Of a stretch of DNA of 64,000 nt, positions 47,901-56,952 are shown in pieces. The number at the start of each line of letters is the position of its first letter. Position 1 is the first letter of the stretch. The translations under genes were made by a program, and so were the position numbers. The notes beneath the pieces were generated by a model. It worked only from the letters and a program-made list of their open reading frames with translations, had not been told where the DNA came from and did not search any database. Source of the stretch: Streptomyces parvulus. Lineage in GTDB: Bacteria; Actinomycetota; Actinomycetes; Streptomycetales; Streptomycetaceae. The DNA lies in assembly GCF_014648855.1 (NCBI RefSeq), contig NZ_BMRX01000015.1, positions 62,001-126,000 on the forward strand. The letters are read 5' to 3'.

Positions 47901-49904
47901 TCAGCGGGCGACGCGGGGGATGCGCCGCTCCCAGGTGCGGTGGAAGACGACCTCGTCGCCCTCCCGGCACACCACCTCGTTCGACGTGACGAAGTCGTCC
48001 GCGTCGCAGGTGATCTCCGAACGGGTCTCCACCCGAGCGTCCCAGCCCAGCTCGGGCCGGTGCAGCCGCACGGTCCAGTCCGACCTGGCCCGCGCCGACA
48101 GCGGGTCGTCCTCCCGGACGGTGTAGGTCTCCAGCGCGTCCTCGGTGAACTCCAGACCGTCCGGGTACACGCGCGTGCCGCCGTAGCGCGGGTCCACCTC
48201 CAGGCGCCACTCGCCCTTGGCCACGTCCCGCACCACCAGCCGCTCCGGGCGCTCCTCCTCCAGCGTGGCCGGCGACACCACCTGCAACGGCTCGGACTGC
48301 TCGGGTGCCTCGAAGCGGATGCCGGTGTCCTCGGGGTGCTCCGCGGCGTCCCGCACGGGCAGCTCCAGCGCCGATCCGGCCGGCTCCAGGAGGAAGCCGT
48401 CGGAGCCGGCCTGCGGCCAGATCCACGGCCAGTACGCCGAGGACACGGCGAGGCGGATGCGGTGTCCGGCGGGGAAGGTGTGGCCGACTCCGTTGAGCGG
48501 GAAGGACACCGTCTCCGCGGCGCCCGGCGTCCACGGCACACTGCGGTCCCGGCCCTCCCGCGCGGCGAGGTTCAGCACACCGCGGGTCACCAGGGTCGAC
48601 GACCCGTCCGGGGCGACGTCGCAGAGCCGGGCGACGGCCTGCCCGTGGGGCACGTCCATCCTCAGGCGCAGGGTGACCCCGGGGCGGCCCAGGATCTCGA
48701 CGGGCGCGTCGGCGACGGGGAACTCGAAGCACACCGAGCGCCCGTCCTCCTCCCGCTGGTCCGGCGGCAGGTCGGCGTCGTTGCCGAACGGGAAGAACCG
48801 CCCGGCGTCCACGCCCGTGTGCTGGGGCGAGCGCACGACGACCGGGTCGCCCCCGAGCGCGTACGGCGTGGGGGTGACGTACGGGGACGGCCAGGCGGGG
48901 TCGCCGACCCAGCGGCCCGGCAGCTCGGGGTAGACCGTGGCCGGCGGGTGCGACTCGCTGATCCAGGAGCGGAGCGCCGGCTCCTCCATCACGCCGGTGT
49001 CCTCGCCCTTCAGGTGCTGGTCCCACCAGCGCAGCGTCTCCTGGAGGAAGCCGATCGGCGGGCCCGGCGGCAGCCCGCGGTCCGGGTACTGGTGCGACCA
49101 CGGCCCGATCAGCCCGCGCACCCGGTCCGCGGGCAGGTGCTCCACGAGCCGCAGCACGGTGTCGCGGTACGGGTCGTGCCAGCCGCCCACGGCGAGGACG
49201 GCGGCGTCGATCGCGGAGTAGTCCTCGCAGACGCTGCCGTGCTTCCAGTAGTCGTCCCGCAGCTGGTGCCCCAGCCAGGTGTGGATGAACGGGTCGACGG
49301 CCTCCAGGCGCCGCAGCCACATCTCCCGCCACGCCTCGCCCGCGTACACCGGGTCCGGCGGGCGGCAGACGAACGCGAGCATCGTGGCGGCCCAGGCGTG
49401 CATGTCGACGCCCAGCACGGAGCCGCCCATGTAGTGCACGTCGTTGTCGTAGCGGTCGTCGGCGGAGCAGACCGTGACCACGGCCTTGAGCGGTTCGGGG
49501 GCGAGCGCGGCGATCTGGAGCGAGTTGAAGCCGCCCCAGGAGATCCCGAACATGCCCACCCTGCCGCTGCACCAGGGCTGCGCGGCCAGCCACTCGACGA
49601 CCGCGACGCCGTCGGCCAGCTCGGTGGCGTCGTACTCGTCGCCGGGCAGTCCCTCGCTGTTGCCGTGCCCGCGCACGTCGACGCGCACGGAGGCGTAGCC
49701 GTGGCCGGCGTACCAGGGGTGGCGCTGGCTGTCGCGGGGCGCCGTCCAGTCGCTCAGCCGGTAGGGCAGGTACTCCAGGAGGGCCGGGACCGGCTCCTTC
49801 GTGACCGGCCGCCAGATCCGCGCGTAGAGCCCCGTGCCGTCCGGCAGCGGGATGCGGATGTCCTCGTGGGTGGTCTCGTACGGGAAGTCCGTGCGGATGC
49901 GCAT
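47901..49904 (-). CDS. CocE/NonD-family hydrolase, X-Pro dipeptidyl-peptidase-like
   Basis: A 667-residue protein from ATG 49904. The alpha/beta-hydrolase domain spans about residues 15-300, with RVDVRGHGNSEG, the nucleophile motif MFGISWGGFNSLQ (GxSxGG), AVLAVGGWHDPYRDT (Asp) and LIGPWSHQYPD (His). The C-terminal jelly-roll domain (about 400-660) is that of X-Pro dipeptidyl peptidases (LRLRMDVPHGQAVARLCDVAPDG, FPAGHRIRLAVSSAYWP). No signal peptide is seen, so it acts in the cytoplasm. The POT peptide transporter gene ends 28 bp upstream, suggesting that imported peptides are cleaved here. CocE-type esterase activity is an alternative. Confidence 0.87.
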   Translation of the reverse strand: MRIRTDFPYETTHEDIRIPLPDGTGLYARIWRPVTKEPVPALLEYLPYRLSDWTAPRDSQRHPWYAGHGYASVRVDVRGHGNSEGLPGDEYDATELADGVAVVEWLAAQPWCSGRVGMFGISWGGFNSLQIAALAPEPLKAVVTVCSADDRYDNDVHYMGGSVLGVDMHAWAATMLAFVCRPPDPVYAGEAWREMWLRRLEAVDPFIHTWLGHQLRDDYWKHGSVCEDYSAIDAAVLAVGGWHDPYRDTVLRLVEHLPADRVRGLIGPWSHQYPDRGLPPGPPIGFLQETLRWWDQHLKGEDTGVMEEPALRSWISESHPPATVYPELPGRWVGDPAWPSPYVTPTPYALGGDPVVVRSPQHTGVDAGRFFPFGNDADLPPDQREEDGRSVCFEFPVADAPVEILGRPGVTLRLRMDVPHGQAVARLCDVAPDGSSTLVTRGVLNLAAREGRDRSVPWTPGAAETVSFPLNGVGHTFPAGHRIRLAVSSAYWPWIWPQAGSDGFLLEPAGSALELPVRDAAEHPEDTGIRFEAPEQSEPLQVVSPATLEEERPERLVVRDVAKGEWRLEVDPRYGGTRVYPDGLEFTEDALETYTVREDDPLSARARSDWTVRLHRPELGWDARVETRSEITCDADDFVTSNEVVCREGDEVVFHRTWERRIPRVAR

Positions 49905-49932
49905 GGGGCGGTACCTTCCGGCGTGCCGGTGC

Positions 49933-51438
49933 TCAGTGGACGGGGTGCATGGTGCGCCGCAGCCACGGCGCGAGGGCGACGACCACCAGGCCGAGGACGA
50001 CCGCGATGCCTCCGTTGACACCGAAGTAAACGGGGTGTGACACGTCGTCGTAGATCTTCACGACCTGGGCCTGGATCCCGTTGGCCAGGGCCAGGGAGAG
50101 GAACCACAGGGCCATGGTCTGGCTGGAGAAGGCCTTGGGCGCCAGCTTGCTGCTGGCGGACAGGCCCGAGGTCTCCAGGAGGACGTCGCCGAGGCCGAGC
50201 AGCAGGTACGAGCCGACGATCCACCAGGCGGCCATCCGGTAGTCGGTGCCCTCGTGTCCCGCCGTCGGGACCACCATGAGCAGGAACGACAGGCCGCCGA
50301 GGATCACGCCGAAGGCGATCTTGTTGGAGGCGTGCGGCTGGCGGCGGCCCATCCGCACCCAGACGGCGGCGACCACGGGAGCCAGCGCCACCTCGAAGGC
50401 GCCGAGCGCGGAGGCGTACCAGCTGGACGGGAAGTCGAAGCCGAGGATGCTCGTGTTCGCGTTCGTCGACGCGAGCAGCATCATCGTCGAGTACGCCTGG
50501 AAGAGGATGAAGTTGAAGACCACCGAGGCGAGGAAGAGCACGATGTAGGGCCGCAGCCGGCCGCGCTCCTCGGCGGTGACCCGCGGGCTGGTGAACATGA
50601 CCCAGAAGTAGACGGCCGGCGCGATCACCGAGGCGAGGGTGAGCACGTCGACGAAGCGGTCCATGGTCAGCCAGCCGACGCCCGCGAGCAGCCCGCACAG
50701 CGCGGCGAACGCCAGGGTGCCGCCCACCATGAGCCACACGGCCCGCCGCATGGCCGCGGGGGCCAGGGCGAACTCGGCGGCGTGCTTGCGCCCGGCCAGG
50801 TGCCGCCGCCCCGCGACGTACTGGATCAGCCCCAGCGTCATGCCGAAGGCCGCCGCCGAGAAGCCCCAGTGCCAGCCCTGGTGCTCGCCCAGCCAGCCGG
50901 TGATCAGCGGACCGGCGAAGGCGCCGATGTTGATGCCCATGTAGTAGAGGGCGAAGCCGGCGTCGCGGCGGTCGTCGTCGGTGCGGTAGAGCTTGCCGAC
51001 CATGGCGGCCACGTTGGGCTTGAGCAGACCGGTGCCCAGACTGATCAGGCCGAGGCCGACCCATGTCATGGTCGCGGTGGGCACGGCCATCGAGTAGTGG
51101 CCGAGGGCGATGAGGATGCCGCCCCACAGCACGGCCCGGTAGGAGCCGAGGATGCGGTCGGCGAGCCAGCCGCCGCCCACGGAGACCAGGTAGACGAGGG
51201 TGCCGTAGGCCGCCGACACCGACGCGGCCGTGCCCGCGTCCATGCCCAGGCCCTCGTTCGCCACCGAGTCGGCGAAGTACAGGACCAGGATCGCCTGCAT
51301 GCCGAGGAACGAGAACCGCTCCCAGACCTCCAGGCCGGACAGGGTGAGCAGACCCTTCGGCTGTCCGAAGAAGGCACGGTCGTCCCCCGACGGCGGCTGC
51401 TCGTCGTCGGCCGTCACGGGATGGGCACGGTCTGTCAT
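49933..51438 (-). CDS. POT/PTR2-family proton-dependent oligopeptide transporter
   Basis: A 501-residue membrane protein. The POT hallmark ExxERF appears as LEVWERFSFLGMQAILVLYF (about residues 36-55), and the PTR2 signature as LISLGTGLLKPNVAAMVGKLY. About 14 membrane helices fit the sequence, with FVMFTSPRV-like and AFSSQTMALWFLSLALANG segments typical of bacterial DtpT proteins. It imports di- and tripeptides using the proton gradient. Together with the downstream X-Pro-type peptidase it forms a peptide-uptake-and-cleavage operon. Confidence 0.9.
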   Translation of the reverse strand: MTDRAHPVTADDEQPPSGDDRAFFGQPKGLLTLSGLEVWERFSFLGMQAILVLYFADSVANEGLGMDAGTAASVSAAYGTLVYLVSVGGGWLADRILGSYRAVLWGGILIALGHYSMAVPTATMTWVGLGLISLGTGLLKPNVAAMVGKLYRTDDDRRDAGFALYYMGINIGAFAGPLITGWLGEHQGWHWGFSAAAFGMTLGLIQYVAGRRHLAGRKHAAEFALAPAAMRRAVWLMVGGTLAFAALCGLLAGVGWLTMDRFVDVLTLASVIAPAVYFWVMFTSPRVTAEERGRLRPYIVLFLASVVFNFILFQAYSTMMLLASTNANTSILGFDFPSSWYASALGAFEVALAPVVAAVWVRMGRRQPHASNKIAFGVILGGLSFLLMVVPTAGHEGTDYRMAAWWIVGSYLLLGLGDVLLETSGLSASSKLAPKAFSSQTMALWFLSLALANGIQAQVVKIYDDVSHPVYFGVNGGIAVVLGLVVVALAPWLRRTMHPVH

Positions 51439-51584
51439 GGTTCCTGTCGCCGGTCGGGGATGGGGGCCGGGCCGCCGGCGGGTGAACCGGCCGGCAGCCC
51501 CGTGTTGCTGGTCAGGAGATCAGGGGTCCCCCTCGCTTCGCAACTGCATACGCCCTGGCAGGGGCCCCTGGAACGGCGTGGCGG

Positions 51585-52955
51585 CTAGTGGAGCGCCATG
51601 TTCTTCGTCTCCGGGGCCCAGGCCACCGAGGCGACCAGTCCGGCGAGCAGGACCAGGGTCAGCACCAGCATCGTGGGGGAGAAGCCGAGGTGGTCCAGGC
51701 TCAGCGGGAGGAGGAAGGTGCCGATGGCCGAGCCCACCCGGCTGAGCCCGTTGAGCAGGCCGACGCCGGAGCTGCGCAGGTCGGTGGGGAAGAGTTCGGC
51801 CGGGTAGACCTGGTCCAGGTTGACCGCGGCCGACATGGTGAAGGTGAAGACCAGGAACAGCGGGAAGAGCACCGCCGTGGGGGCGTCCGGCCAGATCGCC
51901 ATCGGGGCGAGCGAGGCGATGAGGACGACGAAGGACCAGATGGTGAGACCGCGACGGGACGCCTTGGCCACGAACCAGAGCCCCGCGAGGCTGCCCGCGA
52001 GCAGGAAGACGTTCAGCATGCCGTCGCTGGTCGTGTCCTCCTCGCCGACCCCCATCTTCAGCAGCACCAGCGGCAGGAACGTGTAGATCGCGAAGTACGG
52101 CACCACCTGGGCGTTGTAGAAGACCGCCCCGAACGCGGTGTTCCGCCAGTGCGCGCGTCCGAACAGGTCCCGGTAGCGGGCCGTCGTCGTGCCGCCCGCC
52201 GCCCCGGTGCTCCGCACCAGCGAGGCGAACGCCTCCGCGTCCCCGCCGAGCCGCTGGACGACCGCGCGGGCCTGCTCGACCCGGCCCCGCGCCAGCAGCC
52301 ACCGCGGCGACTCCGGCACGCCGATGCGCAGCAGCACCACCGCCACCGCCGGCACACAGCTGGTGGCGAGCAGCCAGCGCCAGGCGTCGTCGCCGAGCGA
52401 GACCATGTAGTTGCCGAGGAAGAAGGCGATGACATACCCCACCGTCCACAGGACGGTCAGCGAGGCGAGAAGCCCGCCCCGGTACTTGCGGGGCACGAAC
52501 TCCGCGACGAGCGTCGGCCCCAGCGCGTAGTCGGCGCCGATCCCGATGCCGATCAGGAGCCTGAGGACGAACAGCTGGGCCGGTCCGGTCACGAAGAACT
52601 CGGCGGCGGACGCCACGGCTATCAGCACGAAGTTCCACGTGTACAGCCGCTGGCGGCCGATCCGGTCGGCGGCCCAGCCGACGATCACACTGCCGAGGAA
52701 GATCCCGATCAGGGCGGACGCGCCGAGCAGTCCCTCCCAGACCGCTCCGAACCCGAGCTGGGAGGCGATCAGCGGCAGGGCGATGCTGATGATGCCCAGC
52801 TCGTAGCCGTCGGAGGCGTTGGCGCAGAACGTCAGCGAGGTGATGCGCAGGTGGAACCGGTTCAGGGGGGCGTCGTCGAACGCGGTGGCCGGCGCCGCGC
52901 CTCCGACGGGGACGGCCGAGTCACTCCCGGAGGAAGAGGTCGTGCTCTGCGGCAT
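51585..52955 (-). CDS. MFS transporter, sugar/organic-acid:proton symporter type
   Basis: A 456-residue protein with 12 expected membrane helices and a central cytoplasmic loop (about 215-255). Family motifs are GYELGIISIALPLI in helix 1, GWAADRIGRQRLYTW (the A-motif between helices 2 and 3), PRKYRGGLLASLTVLWTVGY and PAELFPTDLRSSGVGLLNGLSRVGSAIGTFLLP. The layout is that of the sugar porter and aromatic-acid:H+ symporter groups. Its start (52955) lies inside the last 35 bases of the RpiR-type regulator gene, so the two are co-transcribed. Given the divergent aromatic amino-acid lyase homologue, an aromatic or imidazole acid is a possible substrate (inference). Confidence 0.85.
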   Translation of the reverse strand: MPQSTTSSSGSDSAVPVGGAAPATAFDDAPLNRFHLRITSLTFCANASDGYELGIISIALPLIASQLGFGAVWEGLLGASALIGIFLGSVIVGWAADRIGRQRLYTWNFVLIAVASAAEFFVTGPAQLFVLRLLIGIGIGADYALGPTLVAEFVPRKYRGGLLASLTVLWTVGYVIAFFLGNYMVSLGDDAWRWLLATSCVPAVAVVLLRIGVPESPRWLLARGRVEQARAVVQRLGGDAEAFASLVRSTGAAGGTTTARYRDLFGRAHWRNTAFGAVFYNAQVVPYFAIYTFLPLVLLKMGVGEEDTTSDGMLNVFLLAGSLAGLWFVAKASRRGLTIWSFVVLIASLAPMAIWPDAPTAVLFPLFLVFTFTMSAAVNLDQVYPAELFPTDLRSSGVGLLNGLSRVGSAIGTFLLPLSLDHLGFSPTMLVLTLVLLAGLVASVAWAPETKNMALH

Positions 52956-53745
52956 AGTCTTCGAAACCTTCCAGTCGTTGCCGGGCGAGGGCGCCGGCTG
53001 CGTCGGCCATCGCCTCCACCAGTGCCACGGACAGCGAGACCACCGCGGCGTGGGAGTCGAACACGAACTCGGAGGCGACGCCCGCGCTCAGCACGTCGTC
53101 GGCGAGCGGGGTGAGCGCCGAGACGAGCCGGTCCGTGATCAGAAGCGTGTGCAGGCCCAGCTCCCGGGCCTGGTCGAGGGCGGTCGCGCTCTCCCGCGGG
53201 TAGCGGGGGAGGGCGACCAGGACGAGTGTGCGGGCACCGCTCCGGTGGGCGTGCCGCAGCTGGTCCCCGAAGACGCTGCCCGAGTCGGTCAGCAGGCGGA
53301 CGTCCGGGTGGATCTTGGTGGCCAGGTAGGCGAAGGACGCCGCCTGCGCCGCCGACACGCGGTATCCCGCGACGACCAGCGGCGTCGATTCCATCAGCCG
53401 CTGCGCGAGCGCCCGCAGCCGGGTGTCGTCCGACAGCTCGGCCCGCAGGGCGGCGATGTTGCGCAGGTCCGCGTCGATGGCGGCCTGGAACTTGTTGCCC
53501 CCGCGCGCCACCTCCGGCACCGCCGTCGCCGTACGGAGCCAGCGGCGGAATTCCCCGTACCCGTCGAAGCCCAGCAGCGCCACGAACCGGGTCACGGACG
53601 GCTGGCTGACCTGGGCCCGCTCGGCGAGCTCGGCGCTGGTGAGCGCGGCCGCGTCGACCGGGCGCTCGGCGAGGTAACTGGCGATGCGCCGCTGCGCCGG
53701 TGTGAGCCGGTGGGCAGTGAGCAACTCGTGCAGCGACCGGGGCAC
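52921..53745 (-). CDS. RpiR/MurR-family transcriptional regulator (HTH plus SIS domain)
   Basis: A 274-residue protein from GTG 53745, preceded by GGAG (AAGGAGACTCCCG). The N-terminal RpiR helix-turn-helix domain (about 1-75) reads LTPAQRRIASYLAERPVDAAALTSAELAERAQVSQPSVTRFVALLGFDGYGEFRRWL. Residues about 120-250 form a SIS sugar-isomerase domain (VVAGYRVSAAQAASFAYLATKI, LVLVALPRYPRESATALDQAREL), which usually binds a phosphosugar; in this subgroup the ligand may be different. It probably controls itself, the MFS gene and the divergent lyase-like gene through the direct repeats at 53773-53815. Confidence 0.88.
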   Translation of the reverse strand: MPRSLHELLTAHRLTPAQRRIASYLAERPVDAAALTSAELAERAQVSQPSVTRFVALLGFDGYGEFRRWLRTATAVPEVARGGNKFQAAIDADLRNIAALRAELSDDTRLRALAQRLMESTPLVVAGYRVSAAQAASFAYLATKIHPDVRLLTDSGSVFGDQLRHAHRSGARTLVLVALPRYPRESATALDQARELGLHTLLITDRLVSALTPLADDVLSAGVASEFVFDSHAAVVSLSVALVEAMADAAGALARQRLEGFEDYAAEHDLFLRE

Positions 53746-53772
53746 CGGGAGTCTCCTTCTTGCCAGTCCGAC

Positions 53773-53815
53773 GAATCAAGAGTTACATGCTATTCGCAGG
53801 AATGAATGAAGAGTT
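53773..53815. promoter_or_regulatory. Two direct repeats, probable RpiR binding sites
   Basis: GAATCAAGAGTT (53773-53784) and GAATGAAGAGTT (53804-53815) differ at one base and are 31 bp apart, about three helical turns. They fill the short gap between the divergent RpiR and lyase genes and stand out as AT-rich in this genome. Confidence 0.55.
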
Positions 53816-53831
53816 GTCAAGAGGAGGGGTG

Positions 53832-55283
53832 ATGATCGATACCAGCCGGATCGAGATCAGCGGCGCCGGGCTCCGCTGCACCGACGTGGTCCGCGCCGCC
53901 CGGCGCAGCGCGTGGACGGAGCTGACCCCCGACGCCCTGACCCGGGCCGGGCAGAGCTACGAGCTGGCGGTGGAGCTGGGCGCCAAGGGCGCCGTCTACG
54001 GCCGGACCACCGGGGTCGGCGCCAACCGCCACATCGTCGTCGATCCAGGGGCCGCCGACCTCCACGGACTGCGCCTGCTGCGCAGCCACGCCGGCGGTTC
54101 CGGGGAGCCCCTCTCCGACGACGCTGTGCGCGCCGTGATGGTGATCCGCCTCAACCAGCTGGCCGCCGCCGGCAGTGGCGTGCACCCCCGGCTGCTGCGG
54201 GCGCTGGAGCAGGCGCTGCGGGTCGGCGCGCTGCCGCTCGTGCACACCCGCGGCGCGATCGGCACCGGCGACCTGACGGCCCTGGCCGAGATCGCGCTGA
54301 CCCTCGCCGGGGAACTGCCCTGGGCGTCCGGCGGCATCGAACCGGTGCCGATCAGCCCGGGCGACGCCCTCGCGTTCATCTCCAGCAACGCCGCCACCCT
54401 GGGCGAGGCCGTCCTGGCCTGGCACGACCTCAACCGCCTGCTGGCCGCGAGCCACGTCGTCACGGCGCTGACCTTCCGCGCCCTCGGCGGCTCGGCCGAG
54501 GCCTACGACGAACGCGTCCACGCGGCCCGGCCCCACCCCGGCTCGGTGCGCTGCGCCGCGGATATGCGACGGCTGCTGACCGGCTCGGGCGATCCGCTCC
54601 CCGGGCGCCGGCTGCAGGACCCCTTCGGGCTGCGGGCCTTCCCGCAGGTGCAGGGGGCGGCGCTCGACGCGGCCGCCCGGGTGGGTGAGGTGCTGGAGGT
54701 CGACGTGAACGCCGCGGCGGAGAACCCGCTGATCGACGCGGAGACCCACCAGGCCTACCACCACGGCCAGTTCTCCACGGCGCAGGTCGCCCTCGCCTTC
54801 GACTACCTCCGGGCCGCGCTGCACCACATCGCCGAACTGTCCGCGGCCCGGCTGAGCGACCTGGTGGAGCCGGACATCAGCGGCCTGCCGCCGTTCCTCG
54901 CGGACGGTCCCGCCGGCAGCTCGGGCATCATGATCCTGGAGTACGTCTCCCACGACGCGCTCGGCACCCTGCGGCACGCCGCGTCCCCGGTGACGCTGGG
55001 CACCGCGGTGATCTCCCGGGGCCTGGAGGACCACGCCAGCTTCTCGACCCACGCGGTACGCAGCACGGTCACCGCGACCGCCGCCTACCGCACCGTCCTG
55101 GCCTGCGAACTGCTCGGCGCGGTGCGGGCGTTGCGGATGGCCGGCACGGAACTGCCGGACACGCCGCTGCGCGAGGCGTACCGGCTGGCCACCGCCGAGC
55201 TGCCGCACATCGCCGAGGACCACCCCCTCAGCACCGAGATCCGCCGGGCCGAACGTCTCCTGGACCGCTTCTCCACGCTGTGA
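53832..55283 (+). CDS. HAL/PAL-family aromatic amino-acid lyase homologue with altered MIO triad
   Basis: A 483-residue protein; ATG 53832 follows AGAGGAGGGG. The fold of histidine/phenylalanine ammonia-lyases is clear: VYGRTTGVGANRH (Tyr56), LLRSHAGGSGEPLSDDAVR (His-lyase-like SH), and ENPLIDAETHQAYHHGQFSTAQVALAFD. The Ala-Ser-Gly that cyclises to the MIO cofactor is replaced by Gly144-Thr145-Gly146 (GAIGTGDLTALAE). The catalytic Tyr of the QDxYSLR motif is Phe265 (QDPFGLRAFPQ). Either the protein is not a normal MIO lyase or it has another reaction. It is divergent from an RpiR regulator and MFS transporter, which suggests catabolism or sensing of an amino acid. Family firm, activity doubtful. 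Confidence 0.85.
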   Translation: MIDTSRIEISGAGLRCTDVVRAARRSAWTELTPDALTRAGQSYELAVELGAKGAVYGRTTGVGANRHIVVDPGAADLHGLRLLRSHAGGSGEPLSDDAVRAVMVIRLNQLAAAGSGVHPRLLRALEQALRVGALPLVHTRGAIGTGDLTALAEIALTLAGELPWASGGIEPVPISPGDALAFISSNAATLGEAVLAWHDLNRLLAASHVVTALTFRALGGSAEAYDERVHAARPHPGSVRCAADMRRLLTGSGDPLPGRRLQDPFGLRAFPQVQGAALDAAARVGEVLEVDVNAAAENPLIDAETHQAYHHGQFSTAQVALAFDYLRAALHHIAELSAARLSDLVEPDISGLPPFLADGPAGSSGIMILEYVSHDALGTLRHAASPVTLGTAVISRGLEDHASFSTHAVRSTVTATAAYRTVLACELLGAVRALRMAGTELPDTPLREAYRLATAELPHIAEDHPLSTEIRRAERLLDRFSTL

Positions 55284-55472
55284 GGGGCCGCACCCCCGCC
55301 GCCCGTCGACCGCTGCCCTGTCCGTTTCATCAGCCGGTGTGGGTGAGTGCGGGTGAGTGCGGTCCTTGCTCCCGCTTGGGGTTTGGATCTTGTGCCAAAG
55401 TCGCGGCGACCTGAGGTTCGGACCCTTCTCTGACAGACGCGCGCCCCCGATAGTGGCTCCCGGTGAAAGTTT

Positions 55473-55491
55473 GATTCCGCATGTCGGAATC
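55473..55491. promoter_or_regulatory. Inverted repeat upstream of the dicarboxylate transporter gene
   Basis: GATTCCG and CGGAATC flank CATGT, a perfect 7-bp dyad ending 21 bases before the GTG at 55513. Its shape and position suggest a repressor operator (IclR- or GntR-like). No regulator gene for it is adjacent. A GGTGAGTGC direct repeat lies upstream at about 55340-55360. Confidence 0.5.
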
Positions 55492-55512
55492 GCATGGAAG
55501 GGAGTGTGCTCC

Positions 55513-56952
55513 GTGTCGAATGCCAGTCCGTCCCTGGCTCGTCGCCTCGGCCGTTTTCTGCGGGCGTCACTGTTCGTGCAGGTGGCCTGCGCCCTGGTCG
55601 CCGGAGTCGTCGTCGGGGGCGTGTGGCCGCAAGTGGGCAGCAGCGTCCAGCCGCTCGGTGACGGATTCGTCCGGCTGATCAAGGCGATGATCGCCCCGCT
55701 GGTCTTCTGCGTGGTGGTCACCGGCATCGCCAAGGCGGGGGATCTCAAGGCCTTCGGCCGGATCGGGCTGAAGGCGCTCGTCTGGTTCGAGGTCGCCACC
55801 ACGGTCGCCCTCGCGGTCGGACTGCTGGCCGGGAACCTCGTACGCCCCGGCAGCGGAATGAACGTCGATCCGGGATCGCTGGACGCCTCGGCCGTCGACG
55901 CGGAGACCGGTGGCGGTGAACTGCCTTCCACCAGCGAGTTCCTGCTGCACTCCCTGCCGGACAGCGCCGTCGGCGCCTTCGCCGAGAACTCCCTCCTCCA
56001 GGTGCTCGTCCTCGCCTGCCTCGCGGGCGCCGCCGTGCTGCACCTGGGCCACACCAAGGTGCCCGCCATCCTCCCGGCGGTGGAGCAGGCCCAGGAGGTC
56101 GTCTTCGCGATCGTCGGCTTCGTCATGAAGCTCGCCCCGCTGGCCGTCTTCGGCGCGACCGCCCACCTCGTCGGCGAGTACGGGCTGGGTGCCCTGTCCA
56201 CCTACGGCAAGCTGATCGGCGTCTGCTACGCCGTCGCGCTGGTCTTCCTGCTCCTGCTGGGCCTCGCCCTCAAGGCGTTCACCGGCGTGAGCCTGTGGAA
56301 GTTCGTCCGCTACACCCGTGAGGAACTGCTGCTGGCCCTGGGCACCGCGTCCAGCGAGACGGTCATGCCCCGCATGATGCAGAAGCTCCGGCACGCGGGC
56401 TGCCGCGACGACGCCGTGGGCCTCGTCCTGCCGACCGGGTACTCCTTCAACCTCGACGGCGCGTCCATCTACCTCTCGATCGCGACCCTGTTCATCGCGC
56501 AGGCCGTCGGCGTCGACCTGACCCTCGGTCAGCAGGTCACCGTGGTCCTCGTCCTGATGCTGACCAGCAAGGGCATGGCGGGGGTGCCCGGTTCGGCGTT
56601 CCTCGCCCTGTCCGCGACGGCCTCGGCGCTCGGGGTCATTCCGGCGGGTGCCGTGGCGCTGCTCCTCGGGGTCGACCGCATCATGGACACCATGCGCGTG
56701 GCCACCAACCTGCTCGGCAACTGCGTCGCCGTCTTCGCCGTGTCCAAGTGGGAGGGCGCCCTGGACCGCACCCGCGCACGCGAAGTCCTCGACGGCGAGC
56801 ACGAGTTCGTCGAGGAGCGGGACGCCGGCGCCGTCCGGTCCGCGCCCGGGGAGGGCACGGCGGGAGCCGCCCCCGCCCCGGCCGCCGTCGCGCCGGAGAA
56901 GGACACCCCGGCGCCCGCGCCCCCCGCGGCAGGCGGTGGCTCAGCCGGCTGA
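55513..56952 (+). CDS. Cation:dicarboxylate symporter (DctA/GltP family)
   Basis: A 479-residue protein from GTG 55513 behind GGGAGTG. It has the family signatures: FVRLIKAMIAPLVFCVVVTGIAKAGDLKAFGRIG, the serine-rich LGTASSETVMPRMMQKL (hairpin HP1), LPTGYSFNLDGASIYLSIATLFIAQ (TM7) and LMLTSKGMAGVPGSAFLALSATASALG (HP2), then DRIMDTMRVATNLLGNCVA. It imports C4-dicarboxylates or glutamate with cations. The last about 45 residues are a Pro/Ala-rich tail not needed for transport. It ends overlapping the convergent hypothetical gene by 12 bases. Confidence 0.92.
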   Translation: MSNASPSLARRLGRFLRASLFVQVACALVAGVVVGGVWPQVGSSVQPLGDGFVRLIKAMIAPLVFCVVVTGIAKAGDLKAFGRIGLKALVWFEVATTVALAVGLLAGNLVRPGSGMNVDPGSLDASAVDAETGGGELPSTSEFLLHSLPDSAVGAFAENSLLQVLVLACLAGAAVLHLGHTKVPAILPAVEQAQEVVFAIVGFVMKLAPLAVFGATAHLVGEYGLGALSTYGKLIGVCYAVALVFLLLLGLALKAFTGVSLWKFVRYTREELLLALGTASSETVMPRMMQKLRHAGCRDDAVGLVLPTGYSFNLDGASIYLSIATLFIAQAVGVDLTLGQQVTVVLVLMLTSKGMAGVPGSAFLALSATASALGVIPAGAVALLLGVDRIMDTMRVATNLLGNCVAVFAVSKWEGALDRTRAREVLDGEHEFVEERDAGAVRSAPGEGTAGAAPAPAAVAPEKDTPAPAPPAAGGGSAG

